From Neoarius graeffei (Eukaryota > Chordata > Actinopteri > Siluriformes > Ariidae), in the NCBI RefSeq assembly GCF_027579695.1, contig NC_083577.1, positions 30,679,198 through 30,743,197 on the forward strand: a stretch of DNA of 64,000 bases, written 5' to 3'. The first letter of the stretch is position 1; each line of letters starts with the position of its first letter. The notes under the pieces were generated by a model. The model saw nothing but the letters and a program-made list of their open reading frames with translations, was not told where the DNA came from and did not search any database. The position numbers were made by a program, and so were the translations under genes. This document shows positions 21,889 to 32,955 of the stretch, one piece after another.

Positions 21889-24800
21889 TTATATGAGTCC
21901 AAATCCAGTGTTGCTTGTTTTGATGCACGCCTCTAGGTCCTTTTGAAACTGCCTGAAATCAGTGTAATGAGTGGGAAGACAGAGTGTTTCAAAACAAGTT
22001 GCTGCTCTTGGGTACTTTGATGAAGTCATCGCGACAATGAGTTCACGGGGCAAGACCTCCCATCCAGTCCAAAAACGCAGCAGTTCTTTCCAGTCATTGC
22101 TGGATGCTGCAGGTGAAAGACCAGATGTCTGTTGACCATACTTTACAAAATGATGGATTCTTGAACAAATTGAAGTTGGGTGGTCTCTGTTTACATCCAT
22201 GTCCAGTCATAATCAGTATTAGCTGCAGCATGTATATGGATGGTATAAGATACTAATACTAAGACACTTAATACTGATTATGAGTGGACATGGACGTAAA
22301 CCGAGAACAGTCAGACATTAACTGACAGCACGTTTACATGACAAAGTAAAATATAGAAAATATTCTTTAGACGTTACAAATAACTGGTCACCTACCAGTC
22401 TCAATAAATTCACGAAGGTATCCTGTTATGCGACTTGTAGTTTCGACTGGACATTCATCTTCAGAGTCGTCATCTGTAGCACTGGGCCAGGTAATTACAC
22501 GTAGAATGGCCTTGAAGCATTTTCAGAAGGTTAGAGTTAGATCTGAGATCAACCACAGTTCCCATTAAAGGCTATGCACTTGGCACTTAAGCATTTTTGT
22601 TTTACCTCTGAAGTCAATGAGGCATCCTTCTCCCTTGGAAAAATTAAGGGTACCACATCAGGTTTTTCTGTCATGAGATGCCAGAGATGAGTCTCTTTTA
22701 GACCCTTGCGCAGTTGCTTCACTTGTCTGGTGGTGCGTCCAATGACCTTTAAAAATGAGAAATATTTTTATGTTAGGAATGCAGTGTCCTTGGTCCATGG
22801 ATAACATCTTGTATAAAAGAAGGTTCGAGGAATTAGCTATCGACATGGCCATGAAACGGAACATCACTTAGTAAATGCTGTTGCTAAATGCTGTGATTGT
22901 GAATAATTTTATTTTTTCCATTAAAAACCCATATGAAACACATTTAAAATAGAATTGAAATCCTGAAAATTAATTTATAATTTATACATGTTAACAGGAC
23001 TAATGTTGGTTAAAAATAAACTCGTTATCTGTTATGGCAGTCTTTTTATGTGGACAGATTTCTCCCCAAGGAACCCTAATGGGAAAAAATCTGTAATTGA
23101 GGCACAAGTGTTAAATGCCTAGACTAAGTGCACATTGAATCTTTTGCTCCATCTACAGTACTGCTCTCTAGTAATACAGTAACTGCAAAGTAGGACTCAC
23201 AGAATGAAGCATTTTTTCACATAACCATCTTCGGTTATTTTCAGTTACTCTGGGAAGGTCCCATGCAAAGGCCAAATTCTGAACACGCACTTTCTCTTGT
23301 TCTGATAGCTCTGATGTTCCATCAAGCTGTAAAAACAAACAATGCAAGCATGACATTTGGAAAATGTTCACCGTTTTGGACAATGCAAGGCCAACAGTTA
23401 TTTCAACTCAACACAAAGTGATTGTTTCACGAATGTCAACATCTGGGCAGTCCTTTATGATTACAGTTGCCACGTCAGGGCTTCCGCCAAGGAGGACGTG
23501 TAGTATTGCCTGGCTCATTCCCACAAAACCTGGGCCACCATGGAGAAAACTATGTCCCAGCATCCTTCCAGCCATCTGGAAAAGGTCGCTGTCAACGAGC
23601 AGTGATGACGAAGGAACCAAGTAGTCTGGCTCACCCTCAAAAAGCTGAGTGATATTGGCATTTCCTGCATTCAAAATGACAAATATACCAACCTTAACAG
23701 ATGAACATTCTGTTCATTGAATACAATTCTTAAAACAAACAAAAAAAATGCACAGAATAAAATTATATTCACCACAGTTCAAAGAAAAGCCTGATCTCAG
23801 CTTTTGCATGCAGATGGAGAAGAAACGGGTCACCCCCTCTCCAATAGCAGTGTCCCCTAGGATGGACATGAGAAGTGTTCAATTCAATAGAGCACATAAT
23901 TTAAGTTTGTGTAATTCTTACCCTCCAATTTGCAATTCAATGGACCTGCCCAGTTTTTTTGGTGTGCTTTATAGAATGCAACAATTGTCCTGTCCTGGTC
24001 TTCTGGGCTCTCTCTTAAATCCATCCTTAAACACAGTGGAGGTCCAGAGTCATGCGTTTTGAGAAGAGCCTCTCTGAACAGTATGGCAGCTTTAGCAGGG
24101 TCCAAGGCTACTTGCCACTCTGTTCATATAGTAGAGTGAGGAAAAATAAGTCAGATTGAATGTGTGTATCCCATAAATATTTTTTCCAATTACACTTGTT
24201 AACAAATCTTGTTATACCATCTGTAGTAGAATCAGTGGGTGCTGCTACTGAGAAACTTCTGGATGGACCTTCTAGGGCCTCCAACTGTGCCATCTGATGG
24301 ATCAATGTCCCTAGTAGTATAAATACAACACAATGATTAATGTAATTCTGACATTCACAAACCCGTTTCTTTTTCCAAAACAGTAAGTAGTGTCATGTCA
24401 CTCTTATGGTAGCACATGTAAATAAAATGTTACCCTACAGAAGTAAAAGATTGATTATAAATGTAGATAATATCCATGTTGTTACACTTGGTTCTTAGAA
24501 CCCAGGTCTCCCAGGTGGTAATCTGTGGACAACCCACCAGTCTACTGAGCTGAGAATGGTATGACTCAATAGCAGGCTAAGGAAAGTCTTTAGTGCATGG
24601 GTTTATTCCAATAGTAACTCAAGGCAAAAGCTCAGTTTCTCAAACAGATAATTCCAGTTAGCACAGCGGGTCAACAGGAAAAGAATAGGCAAATCCAGTT
24701 CACAAAAAACACAGAAAATCCAAACAGATATATTCCACGAGGTAAGTTTAACAGGTAATCCAAAAGGTGAGTTCAGTCCACAAAAAGCACAGAAGATCCA

Positions 24801-27019
24801 TAAGGCAAAACATAGGCAGAACAGGACATAGGTACTTCAGAACAAGGAAACCAGTGAAAACAAGAGAGAGTTCCTTACTGTGTTCTCCTCGAAGACTCAG
24901 CAACGACTGAATGAAACACATGGCTTAAATACAAAATGGCTAATGAGTGGCAAGGCAGGCACATGACCAGAGTAACAGGGTGCAGGTGAGAGTAATCAAC
25001 CAAGGACACAATAGGAAAGGTAACATCACATGAGGCTAGCCCACAAGGGCGACATCTAGTGGCCAAAACACAAATGTCCAGAGAGTGGTGAAGGAAGTCC
25101 ATGAGTGTGACACATGTTTCTGATGATCAGATTTTTCTGTGATATACACAGTAACAATAATGACAACCATGTATGTTACACAACTCTTTTCGATTATTTT
25201 TGGATGGACTATTGTACATAACTTTAGTCATTTCTAAACTGACTGAATAAATCAAAGTACTTACCTCTCACCACACATGCTGGCATGCATTTCAATTGTG
25301 GCAGAGGAGAATACACATGAACACACTGGACATGTTGCATTGTCCTCTGGGATCTCATCACATGCTTCAGAGTCCTGGATTTTGAAGGAAATTGAAACTA
25401 TTAACACATACTGTGCGTTACTACATTCCAGAAATACAATCAAAGAGAGAATTTTCACTTTAAAAGGGACATCATTATTGAAAGACAACCTCTACGGGAA
25501 AAATTACTTTATGTACTTGATAAGTGTAGTGATAACCTAAGCAGTACAGTTATATTATGAATATATTTGTTAGTATTTAACAGATTCATAACGTTAAAAA
25601 GTACACCAGGAAAATTCAAGAAGTCATTTACACCTCATCATGAACCTTGTCAACAACTGTATAGGCTACTGTGTTGTAAATAGCAGGCCTATTAATGCGC
25701 TGGACATAAAAGTACAGATATTTATCATCATTATAGGTTTGTTAGTAAAATAGTGAACCTGTAGTGTCCCTTGACATTTCTCCAGGTGGACTAGCAGAAC
25801 ATGCACCGGCATTCTTGACCCACATTTTTTACAGTCACTTTTCGGCATTTTTGAAAAGAAACTGTCATCTTGTGGGAGGGGAGTTGTATCAAGTTCTTCT
25901 TGCAGAGGCATAATGAATAGTGTGTTTTTGCCATTGTTAGAAGCAATTTTTAACTGTCTGGCAGAGTACCCCTCTGCTTCGGGTGGAAGCAAGCTTAGCT
26001 TGCGTTGTCCAGTGCCTCCTATACAAAAAGAACACACACACACAGATTTATATTACTCTTTCATAATAATTTTAATCTTATTTGAATAACGTGAGGTCTA
26101 GTTCAGTAAATGCTACCTGAGGCTTTGTAGAGGAGCCATCCCCCAGTTAAATTCCCCATTTTGGGAAACTCTTGGGTTAGAAGTGATGTGATCTAAGAGA
26201 CGATAAAACTTAAGCTCAAGACAGATCTGATACAGGCCGAAATGCTAATATAAGATCAGCTGTAAATTAGTTTGTACCTGGGTATGGTCACTGTCCTCTG
26301 ACATAGAAACATTCCTCCGGCCAAGCCCTGACATCAAATAGGATACTTCATCAGACGGCTGTGGTGTGCGGCTCATGGTCTTTGGAAGCAGGTAAAAAAT
26401 AAAAGAGCATGTCTTGGAGACCGAGACATTTTGCCTTACTCCAACATATGGCCTCTTTCTACCTCTTTGACCTCTCTGGAACAATCCAGGAAATGACCTG
26501 AAAAAAAAAAGACATTCAGTCATTTTGTTGACTTAAGAAACCATTTTTTGCAGCTGTAGTATAGTCATTGATATTTCTATTCAATTCATGTGTTGAAGCA
26601 CTGCAGCTCCCATTTTACTGACTGTGACAACTTTCACATGATGAAATATCAAGGGTGTAAATTTGAGTATTCAAAGTTCAGCTGAGTTAGTATCAGAAAA
26701 GCACAAGTCAAAAATACAAGGTCAGCAATCACCAGCAATTACCAATGCCACAAATATTACCACTGAGTATTACAAGATAGGGACAGGTGCATGTGCACAA
26801 AGTGGATGGTGTTTATTTCCTCCTCATTTGTTGAACAGTTTATTTTGGTTAATATGATTTTCAAAGGTCAAACCTGGCCATTTCCTGATGAACTGTAGGC
26901 TGTTGCCCTGCAGTTAGGTTACTTTGCGGTTGAGATGTTCCCACAGGTTCATCTGGCAATTGCTGGACAATAGGTTGCAAGACAGAGAGGAGGTTCTGTG
27001 CTGCATCCCGTATACTGAC
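21889..27019 (-). CDS. HECT-type E3 ubiquitin ligase (G2E3-like) carried by the transposon
   Basis: A multi-exon gene resembling the many fish proteins named G2/M phase-specific E3 ubiquitin-protein ligase-like. HECT enzymes take ubiquitin from an E2 onto a cysteine and pass it to a target. Exons, approximately, 5' to 3': 27019-26874, 26497-26278 (SYLMSGLGRRNVSM), 26196-26118, 26021-25760 (SDCKKCGSRMPVHVLLVHLE), 25374-25265 (CPVCSCVF...HASMCGER, a small zinc-binding motif), 24306-24200 (uncertain), 24121-23922 (CLRMDLRESPEDQDRT), 23861-23770 (GEGVTRFFFSICMQKL), 23664-23418 (LFEGEPDYLVPS, GHSFLHGGPGF), 23328-23190, 22748-22610, 22515-22398, and about 22122-21889 with ELLRFWTGWEVLP and the active-site stretch AATCFETLCLP, ending GFGLI and a stop. 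The catalytic Cys is present. I saw no stop inside the recognised exons. Start codon not located; transcription probably begins in the right TIR. A solo LTR sits in one intron. Confidence 0.75.
22185..22310. repeat. Imperfect hairpin, about 36-bp arms
   Basis: TTTACATCCATGTCCAGTCA followed by TAATCAGTATTAG is mirrored by TAATACTGATTATGAGTGGA followed by CATGGACGTAAAC. It lies in an intron of the HECT gene. Probably a small MITE remnant. Confidence 0.7.
24480..25112 (-). mobile_element. Solo LTR, 633 bp, in a HECT-gene intron
   Basis: Perfect 5-bp target duplication CATGT at 24475-24479 and 25113-25117. On the minus strand it starts TGTCACACTCATGGAC and ends AAGTGTAACA, with a TATTTAAG promoter-like box in the middle. 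No internal retroelement sequence remains. LTR retrotransposon or retrovirus-like, family not resolved. It is younger than the transposon it sits in. Confidence 0.88.
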
Positions 27020-27269
27020 CTGTTTGGAAAAGAAACGTGAAAAACGTAATGACTGACAGAATTTAAATGTTTCCACATACTTAAACTTTCACTTGCTCCC
27101 GTATGCCTATACACATTACAACATTCACTGCATTTTTAAAGGGTGCCGCGAAACAAGATATTTTAGGCCGCAAAAATCACAAACAGGCCAACGCAATCCT
27201 GGAGGGACTGATTAGCTAACTTGGATATTTGCAATCTAATGTTGCCCATCGACATATGTGGCGTCACGA

Positions 27270-28117
27270 TGCTCCTGATGGTCAGCCCGCCACTGATGTG
27301 AAACGTTAGCCTACTACACGTATGTTACAAGCACAATTATATACAGTTAGCTAACGTAGCTTCTCAGGATAACTACCTATACTCTTCAAGCTGTATCGCT
27401 CGCACATTTGCTCTATTAGGATAATTTCGCTAACTGTAAATGTTACTACACGTGTATTACAATATAGTTAGCCAACTTAGCCTGTCAAGATAGCCTAATT
27501 ACCTCATTCCTCAAGGCTGCTTTTACGTGCACATTACCTCAAATAGGATAATTTCACTAACCGTGTATATTACAGAGTTAGTTAACTATAAGACATTTAA
27601 ACCATAATGTTACTTACACGTTGTTGAACACCTCTTCCCTCCATGCTTTCGTGGCGCCGTGTCGCAGACCAAGATTCATGGCCACAGAGCCGTTTATTGA
27701 GATATTATCCCTATATACGACTTTGCATGGCCAATAACCACACTGCCACCTCCTGGACAAAAGTGGTAGAACAGGCATTCCTGGTCTCTGCGCGCAAATC
27801 GTTTCCTTCAAATCCATCCGAGTGAATCGTGCCAAAAATCACGTGAGAAGGATGACGCAACTGAGCGAGCAAATAGGAACCTGCACATGCAAATCCTGTT
27901 GTGCAGCTTTGCAGATCTGAAGTTACAAGTGCAAATTCGAAGATGCGCTTTCACAAGTTGTGAAATATGCTTGCAGTTTGCTTTTTGCAGATGTGTGGAT
28001 CTGAAGTTACACTTACAAACTCTGAGATGCGCATTCACAAGTTGCGAATTACGGGTTTTACAAGTGCAAATCATAGTCTGCTCTTCTTCGGATATATGGC
28101 ACTATCCTACCTTCATA
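27270..28117 (-). repeat. Right TIR of the 9.5-kb transposon
   Basis: About 848 bp, the mirror of the left TIR, with one extra stretch of roughly 20 bp near 27320-27345. It carries the same promoter-like boxes and first-exon donor, here facing the HECT gene. Confidence 0.9.
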
Positions 28118-28169
28118 GGTTCTGGGAGTCCATATTTGTAGTCAGAGCATTATCAGCAGGTTTACTGAC

Positions 28170-28302
28170 AGAGCTGAAAAGATTATTTAATTTTATTGAT
28201 GCATTTTAAATAGTTTTAAATAAATTGATAATTTGAAAGCTCATGTCTTTACTGTATTTGCATTTGTTAGCGTTTGCTACTAATCTAGGATGAAATGTTT
28301 AG

Positions 28303-28338
<36 letters not shown>

Positions 28339-28564
28339 CTGTGCAGTGGAGGAGAATTCAAGCTCTAAGTTTCCCTCCACCAGCAGTTTGTGGTTTTGTA
28401 AAGATCAGATGGATTTGTATGTTAATGCTGCATTAGGTGATGATTCACAAGTTCAAATCAATTCTGAGTGAAATAAATTCACTTTGTTCATGCTGATATT
28501 AAACACTGTTAATCTGCATAATGGGACAATTAAAATATGCACAAACAAATATATCTGTAATCTG
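28170..28564 (+). repeat. TRIM 3'-flank repeat, copy C
   Basis: Matches copies A and B from GATGCATTTTAAATAG onward and is cut at 28565 by a hAT terminus. It is the right-hand neighbour of the 9.5-kb transposon. Its immediate left (28118-28169) does not match the left neighbour of copy B. Confidence 0.85.
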
Positions 28565-29220
28565 CAGTGTTGGGAGTAACGTGTTACAAAAGTAATTAAT
28601 TACTGTAATGCATTATACTTTTTGGCATAACGCAGTAATGTAAGGCATTACAGGAGAGAAAACCGGTAATATTTACTCGTTACAGTGCCAGTAACGCACG
28701 TTACAATGCATTTTTAACCTGGATTGTTTAGTGGGTTTTCTTCATACAAAGTTCACGGATCACCGCGAGATCAGCTACTGATAAAAGTCCGCGCAGAACT
28801 CATCTCATCTCATCATCTCTAGCCGCTTTATCCTTCTACAGGGTCGCAGACAAGCTGGAGCCTATCCCAGCTGACTACAGGTGAAAGGCGGGGTACACCC
28901 TGGACGAGTCGCCAGGTCATCACAGGGCTGACACATAGACACAGACAACCATTCACACTCACATTCACACCTACGGTCAATTTAGAGTCACCAGTTAACC
29001 TAACCTGCATGTCTTTGGACTGTGGGGGAAACCGGAGCACCCAGAGGAAACCCACGTGGACACGGGGAGAACATGCAAACTCCGCACAGAAAGGCTCGAA
29101 CCCACGGGGCTCGAACCCAGGACCTTCTTGCTGTGAGGCGACAGCGCTAACCACTACACCACCGTGCCGCCCCCGCGCAGAACTTCCTTTTATTAACTAG
29201 TCACGGACACGGAGACCGAC
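28565..29220. mobile_element. hAT-type fragment with CAGTGTTGGGAGTAACG end
   Basis: Begins CAGTGTTGGGAGTAACGTGT, a terminus very common in fish hAT elements, followed by the usual TTACAAAAGTAATTAATTAC. A SINE is inserted at 28801-29172. The right end of the element is not found; the boundary given is approximate. Confidence 0.65.
28801..29172 (-). mobile_element. tRNA-derived SINE, copy 5
   Basis: Full-length copy with a perfect 12-bp target duplication CCGCGCAGAACT at 28789-28800 and 29173-29184. Near the head one short stretch (GGGCTCGAACCC) is duplicated in an altered form. Confidence 0.95.
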
Positions 29221-29497
29221 ACAGATGCATATATGCATCTAGGGAGGGGGGTGTGTGACAGAGAAAAAGTGAGTTCATACACAAAAACAGCCACATAGCA
29301 AACTCTCACTTTTTCTCTGTCACACACACACACACATGTACATTGACAAAAAACAGCCACATAGCAAAGAGAGAGAGAGTGTGTGTGCGTGCGTGTGAAA
29401 GTGAGAGTGAAAAGAAATTATATATTTCTGTCATTGTGTGTATGTGTGTTATTGTGTGTGTGTGTGTGTGTGTGCATAGACCGCGGAACCGCCCGGG
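29221..29497. repeat. Microsatellite-rich stretch with a local duplication
   Basis: Holds (CA)n/(GT)n and GA runs. AAAACAGCCACATAGCAAA occurs twice, at about 29283 and 29349. No coding signal. Confidence 0.75.
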
Positions 29498-29556
29498 CCA
29501 GGGGGGCCGTGGCCCGGGTAACTTTTTGAAAATTATTTTTAAAAAATAGGCTAAAC
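29498..29556. repeat. Repeat flanking the 4.7-kb element, also at 40266-40327
   Basis: GGGGGGCCGTGGCCCGGGTA, then ACTTTTTGAAAATTATTTTT and AAAAAATAGGCTAAAC, occurs here and again at about 40266-40327, where it continues as CAATATTTTTTG without any insertion. That second copy is an empty-site control for the left side of the 4.7-kb insertion. Confidence 0.85.
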
Positions 29557-30829
29557 TACGGAAGCGTATTATACGGAAGCGTATTAGGGCCACTTGGAGA
29601 AAATATTTTTTTCTAAATTCCGAGATTAAAAGTCGGAAATTTCAAGAAAAAAACTCGAAATTCCGAGATTAAAAGTCGAAATTTTCGAGAAAAAAAGTAG
29701 AAATTTTCGAGATTAAAAGTCGAAATTTTCGAGATTAAAAGTCGAAATCTTCGAGAAAAAAAGTCGAAATCTTCGAGATTAAAAGTCGAAATTTTCGAGA
29801 AAAAAAGTCGAAATTATGACATACAAAGAACGCATGCTCTAACTGCTGCCATGGCAACGAATGGCCACCGGAAAAGGAAGTCGTGGAAACTAAGTGGCTG
29901 CCAACCGGCCTGGCCCTGAACATGTGAACTTAGCGACGTTGACTCTGAATGCAAGACACAAGGGATGCAGTTGAAAGGTAAGATTATCATTCTGTTCTGT
30001 TTGATGTTACATTGCATTGCGGATATGGTTAAGGGTACGCAATATCAATTAGGATCAGAAGTGACACTTACTACCATGCAGGCTGCATGCTACAACCACA
30101 AGGCGTACTGCTAGTTTAGAAACCTGGACATGACACGACCCTTAGTAGCCGATCATGTCCGAGTGCTAAATGTTTGTGCGTACAGTGAAACGACACACTT
30201 GGTGTCCGTATAATGACTGCAGAAACCCATTTCATCTAGCTGTATTGCTAATATTATGCTAACGCCACTACAGTGGGCCTGAGCCTCGTCTGTAGAGCAG
30301 AAGGGTTTCCAAGTCACCTCTAATATTTCAGTCTAGAGACATCAAACATATAATTTGCCTCGGCAGGCTAGATGAATAATTCCACTTGTACCTACCTGAA
30401 GTGTCATGAGTCCAGGAGTTAAATTCCTATTGAACGTTTTCTGGTGAGATTAGCCCACTGAATTGTTTTCGTTTTGGATTAATTGGCTATGAAAGTAGTT
30501 TAATCAAGGAAGATAACGTTAGCCTAAATTTGTGCTCAGCATGGGATGACTTTTGATGTTATCAGGGAAACCTGTGGGGATAAGATGGAACAGGCATATC
30601 TGTCCATACAATGTGATAGTAAAATATTGTGATTTCTACAGAAAGTATCATATGTGAACGTTCTGTTATGACTTTTCTCAGTTTAACGCACTGATTTTCA
30701 TATTTTCCTGTATGAAGTAGTGTTATCACACATGAAAATTAAATACATGATGTCAGAAGCACTTTGCAAATATTATCTGGTGCTACTCAAATTCTTCAGT
30801 GTTATAATTTAATGCACTTGATCTGAGAA
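29557..30829 (+). repeat. Left TIR of the 4.7-kb element, with subterminal array
   Basis: From 29610 to 29815 it holds an array of roughly 20-bp units alternating GAGATTAAAAGTCGAAAT and TTTCGAGAAAAAAAGTCG. Further in, a probable first exon ends GCAGTTGAAAG|GTAAGA (donor at about 29980). The same features are mirrored in the right TIR. Confidence 0.9.
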
Positions 30830-31095
30830 TTTGTTACACATGGCATTACACAATAGTGCCTCGGCCTAAAAAAACGTCCCATCCCTAGCCCAGGGCCCCT
30901 ACTACTGGGTCCTGATAATGAATCCCACTTTGCCTCCCACTTCAACACCCCTGCTCCTGGTTTGTTTGTATTGTGCCCACCCCCTCTCCCACCCAAATGA
31001 AACCATTTCAACCCCTCCATCTTAAATAATCAGGATACTGTTACTGAAACTGTAATACAGAATTTATATACTGAATATTATGTCTGATCTCTAGG

Positions 31096-31423
31096 AAGAA
31101 GTTGATGGGGTTGTAACGACTTGGAATGACCACAGAGTCCATCAAGTCCACAACTGTCGTTCACCTCATGGAGTCCCTCCATATGACATGCAGTCCTTCA
31201 GCTGTACGGAGGCAGAGACTATTTGCAGAATGTGGACCTGGAGAAAGTTGAAGTCTGCCTTGAAGAGTGTATGTTCAAAGACTTTCCATGTGATGCTGTG
31301 TTTCACATTTGTGTGGACCTAATGTCAGAGCATAATCTGTCATTAACAAATGTATTTGAAACAGTTAACCTGTATCTCACACTCAGACAGCTGATAAACA
31401 ATGATCTTGGTGTAAATCATTAA
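31096..31423 (+). pseudogene. Integrase C-terminal remnant
   Basis: After an acceptor (TGATCTCTAG) the sequence reads EEVDGVVTTWNDHRVHQVHN. It then changes frame to LYGGRDYLQNVDLEKVEVCL, PCDAVFHICVDLMSEHNLSL and FETVNLYLTLRQLIN with a stop. This is the region that follows the catalytic core in PTHR46791-like integrases (W-NH-R..., LYG--DYL, C-EEC-F, LY--LR--I). One frameshift lies near 31190. The helix-turn-helix part and the DDE core are absent. Confidence 0.75.
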
Positions 31424-31429
31424 TTTTAT

Positions 31430-32500
31430 TGGACACGGTCTTGTCACCTGTTGTAAGATGAGATAGTACTGTATTCAAGCATCCCGTAACATCCACAACA
31501 AGATACACATACACATGATGTCAAGGTTGCCATGGTCGTGGATACCTCAACAGGCACAGGCCATTTCAGAGATGTCTTTTTGTTTTTTCCTTTGCCCATT
31601 TTATTCACAATTTGAAATATTGCAGTTTAACTGATTGCCAATTAAAATGTTTTTTTTACTTGTAATACCTGCTTTAACCTCCTAAGGCCCAAGCTGTTTT
31701 TTTACTTGCATTTTTTATTTCTCTTTGCTATTTGGGCTTATTAGAACCTGATTTAGAATAAAAACTAAGCATCATCTTTTGATAAGATGTACTTTTAGAG
31801 AAAAAGTATATCCACATATGTGGATTCTTGTTCCGAATTTCCATAAAGTGCTGTCCACGCATGTGACCGCTAAGCCCTAGGAGGTTAAAAGATGTAGCTT
31901 CTTATTTTCACATCAAATGTATTAGCAGTCAAGTTATTTTGTTCTGCCATTCAACATTTGCAAATATGAATAAAAATGCAAAATCCGAACAAGTTTTAAC
32001 TGAATTATTTATTCAGATATTTAAAAGATCACAATACAAAGAATGCAAAACTATATAATTTCATTGGAACTGTAATGCCACCTTAAAATCTTTACAGAAG
32101 AAAGCCTTCAAAAGTAATTTTTTTTGTAAACAGCAACTGTATGGAGTAAAACAGTGGTTGCCATGAGAAATGTAAACAAGTAGTCATACATTGGTAATTC
32201 TGACTAAAATCCATGACATCTCATCTGAAATTATTTATAAAGATAACTGGAATTTTCTGCTGATAACTCTTCCCAGGCACACAAAACAACAACAGTACAA
32301 CAGTAGGCCTAATCCATTATTAGAAGGCATTTTGTTGTCCTTAAAGCACACAACAGGTATTCACAATTCTCTGCAGCATACCACTTAAAGTTCATGCCAC
32401 TTAAAGTGTGTAAAGTAAACTCAAAAACAAAATACAAAAAAAAAAAAGTGGTCAACAAGGCGGTGACACTAACATCTAGTGAATGCTGCTGAAAGTCAGT
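31430..32500. other. Non-coding middle of the 4.7-kb element
   Basis: AT-rich sequence between the two convergent gene remnants. No further domain is recognised. The two genes end toward each other here. Confidence 0.6.
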
Positions 32501-32506
32501 TAACTC

Positions 32507-32936
32507 TCAGTCAAAATCATCAAGCTTCCCGTCTGCATTTCTTCCACCTGGAAAAAACAACTGCACAGCTTTATCAATCAAGTCTGATTTTTTACTTTCC
32601 TTCTGAACACTCATTTTTCTGGTTCCACCTCCTTTTTTGGTTCGTACCTGCACAAATTCCCCTTTCCTTAAATGCAACCATCCCAATTCAATTTTTCTCT
32701 CATTCTTCTGAGCATTTCTTGCTGTGGTTTGACACTCACTCTCAGACACGCGATCAGCTTTTTTTCCCTGCAATCTTTGCTTTAAGCTGCTCAAAGACCT
32801 TTGACTTGTGACTTCTGGGTTCTTTTTCCTTCCGTCTGCAGTATCCAAAAACAGCCAGTCGGTCACCATAGGAAGGCAGATATTCCCTTAGCTGGTCATC
32901 TGTCATTAGGTTTATGATGCTGGAATCAATCGACAA
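32507..32936 (-). pseudogene. N-terminal remnant of a HECT-ligase-type gene (SAM-like and GGGTR domains)
   Basis: The minus-strand frame at 32754-32936 reads IINLMTDDQLREYLPSYGDR then LAVFGYC, resembling the SAM-like opening of fish HECT-like proteins (IPLMSDDELR-YIPSYGDRLAV). An overlapping frame at 32507-32869 continues with KIELGWLHLRKGEFVQVRTK then KGGGTRKMSV and LFFPGG, the next conserved domain of the same proteins (IGWLHF...QVRTKNGGGTRH). A frame change separates the two. No HECT domain follows. It is the complement of what survives in the 9.5-kb element. Confidence 0.7.
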
Positions 32937-32955
32937 TAAATATATACATTATTAA

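Larger units (their letters stand above)
18590..28117. mobile_element. 9.5-kb integrase + HECT-ligase DNA transposon
   Basis: Bounded by long TIRs (18590-19414 and 27270-28117) that are near-identical by eye except for small indels. The termini read TATGAAGGTAGGATAGTGCC. Two genes run toward each other: an integrase-like gene (+, 20061-21631) and a multi-exon HECT-type E3 ligase gene (-, 21889-27019). The proteins match a group of fish elements whose integrase core is related to IS3/retroviral-type integrases; the Repbase name IS3EU may apply, but that is from memory. Later insertions: a foldback element (20824-21146) and a solo LTR (24480-25112). No target duplication is seen beyond a shared TA, and the flanks come from different contexts. 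Non-autonomous now, because the integrase core is gone. Confidence 0.85.

Noticed and set aside
27614-28209. Minus- and plus-strand frames in the right TIR as separate genes (also 18471-19093)
   Set aside because: Identical frames occur in both TIRs because the repeats are mirrored; they cover subterminal repeats and a likely first exon, not independent proteins.
29343-29593. Frames over GT/GA microsatellites
   Set aside because: Low-complexity translation (CVCVCV, THTHTH) without domains.
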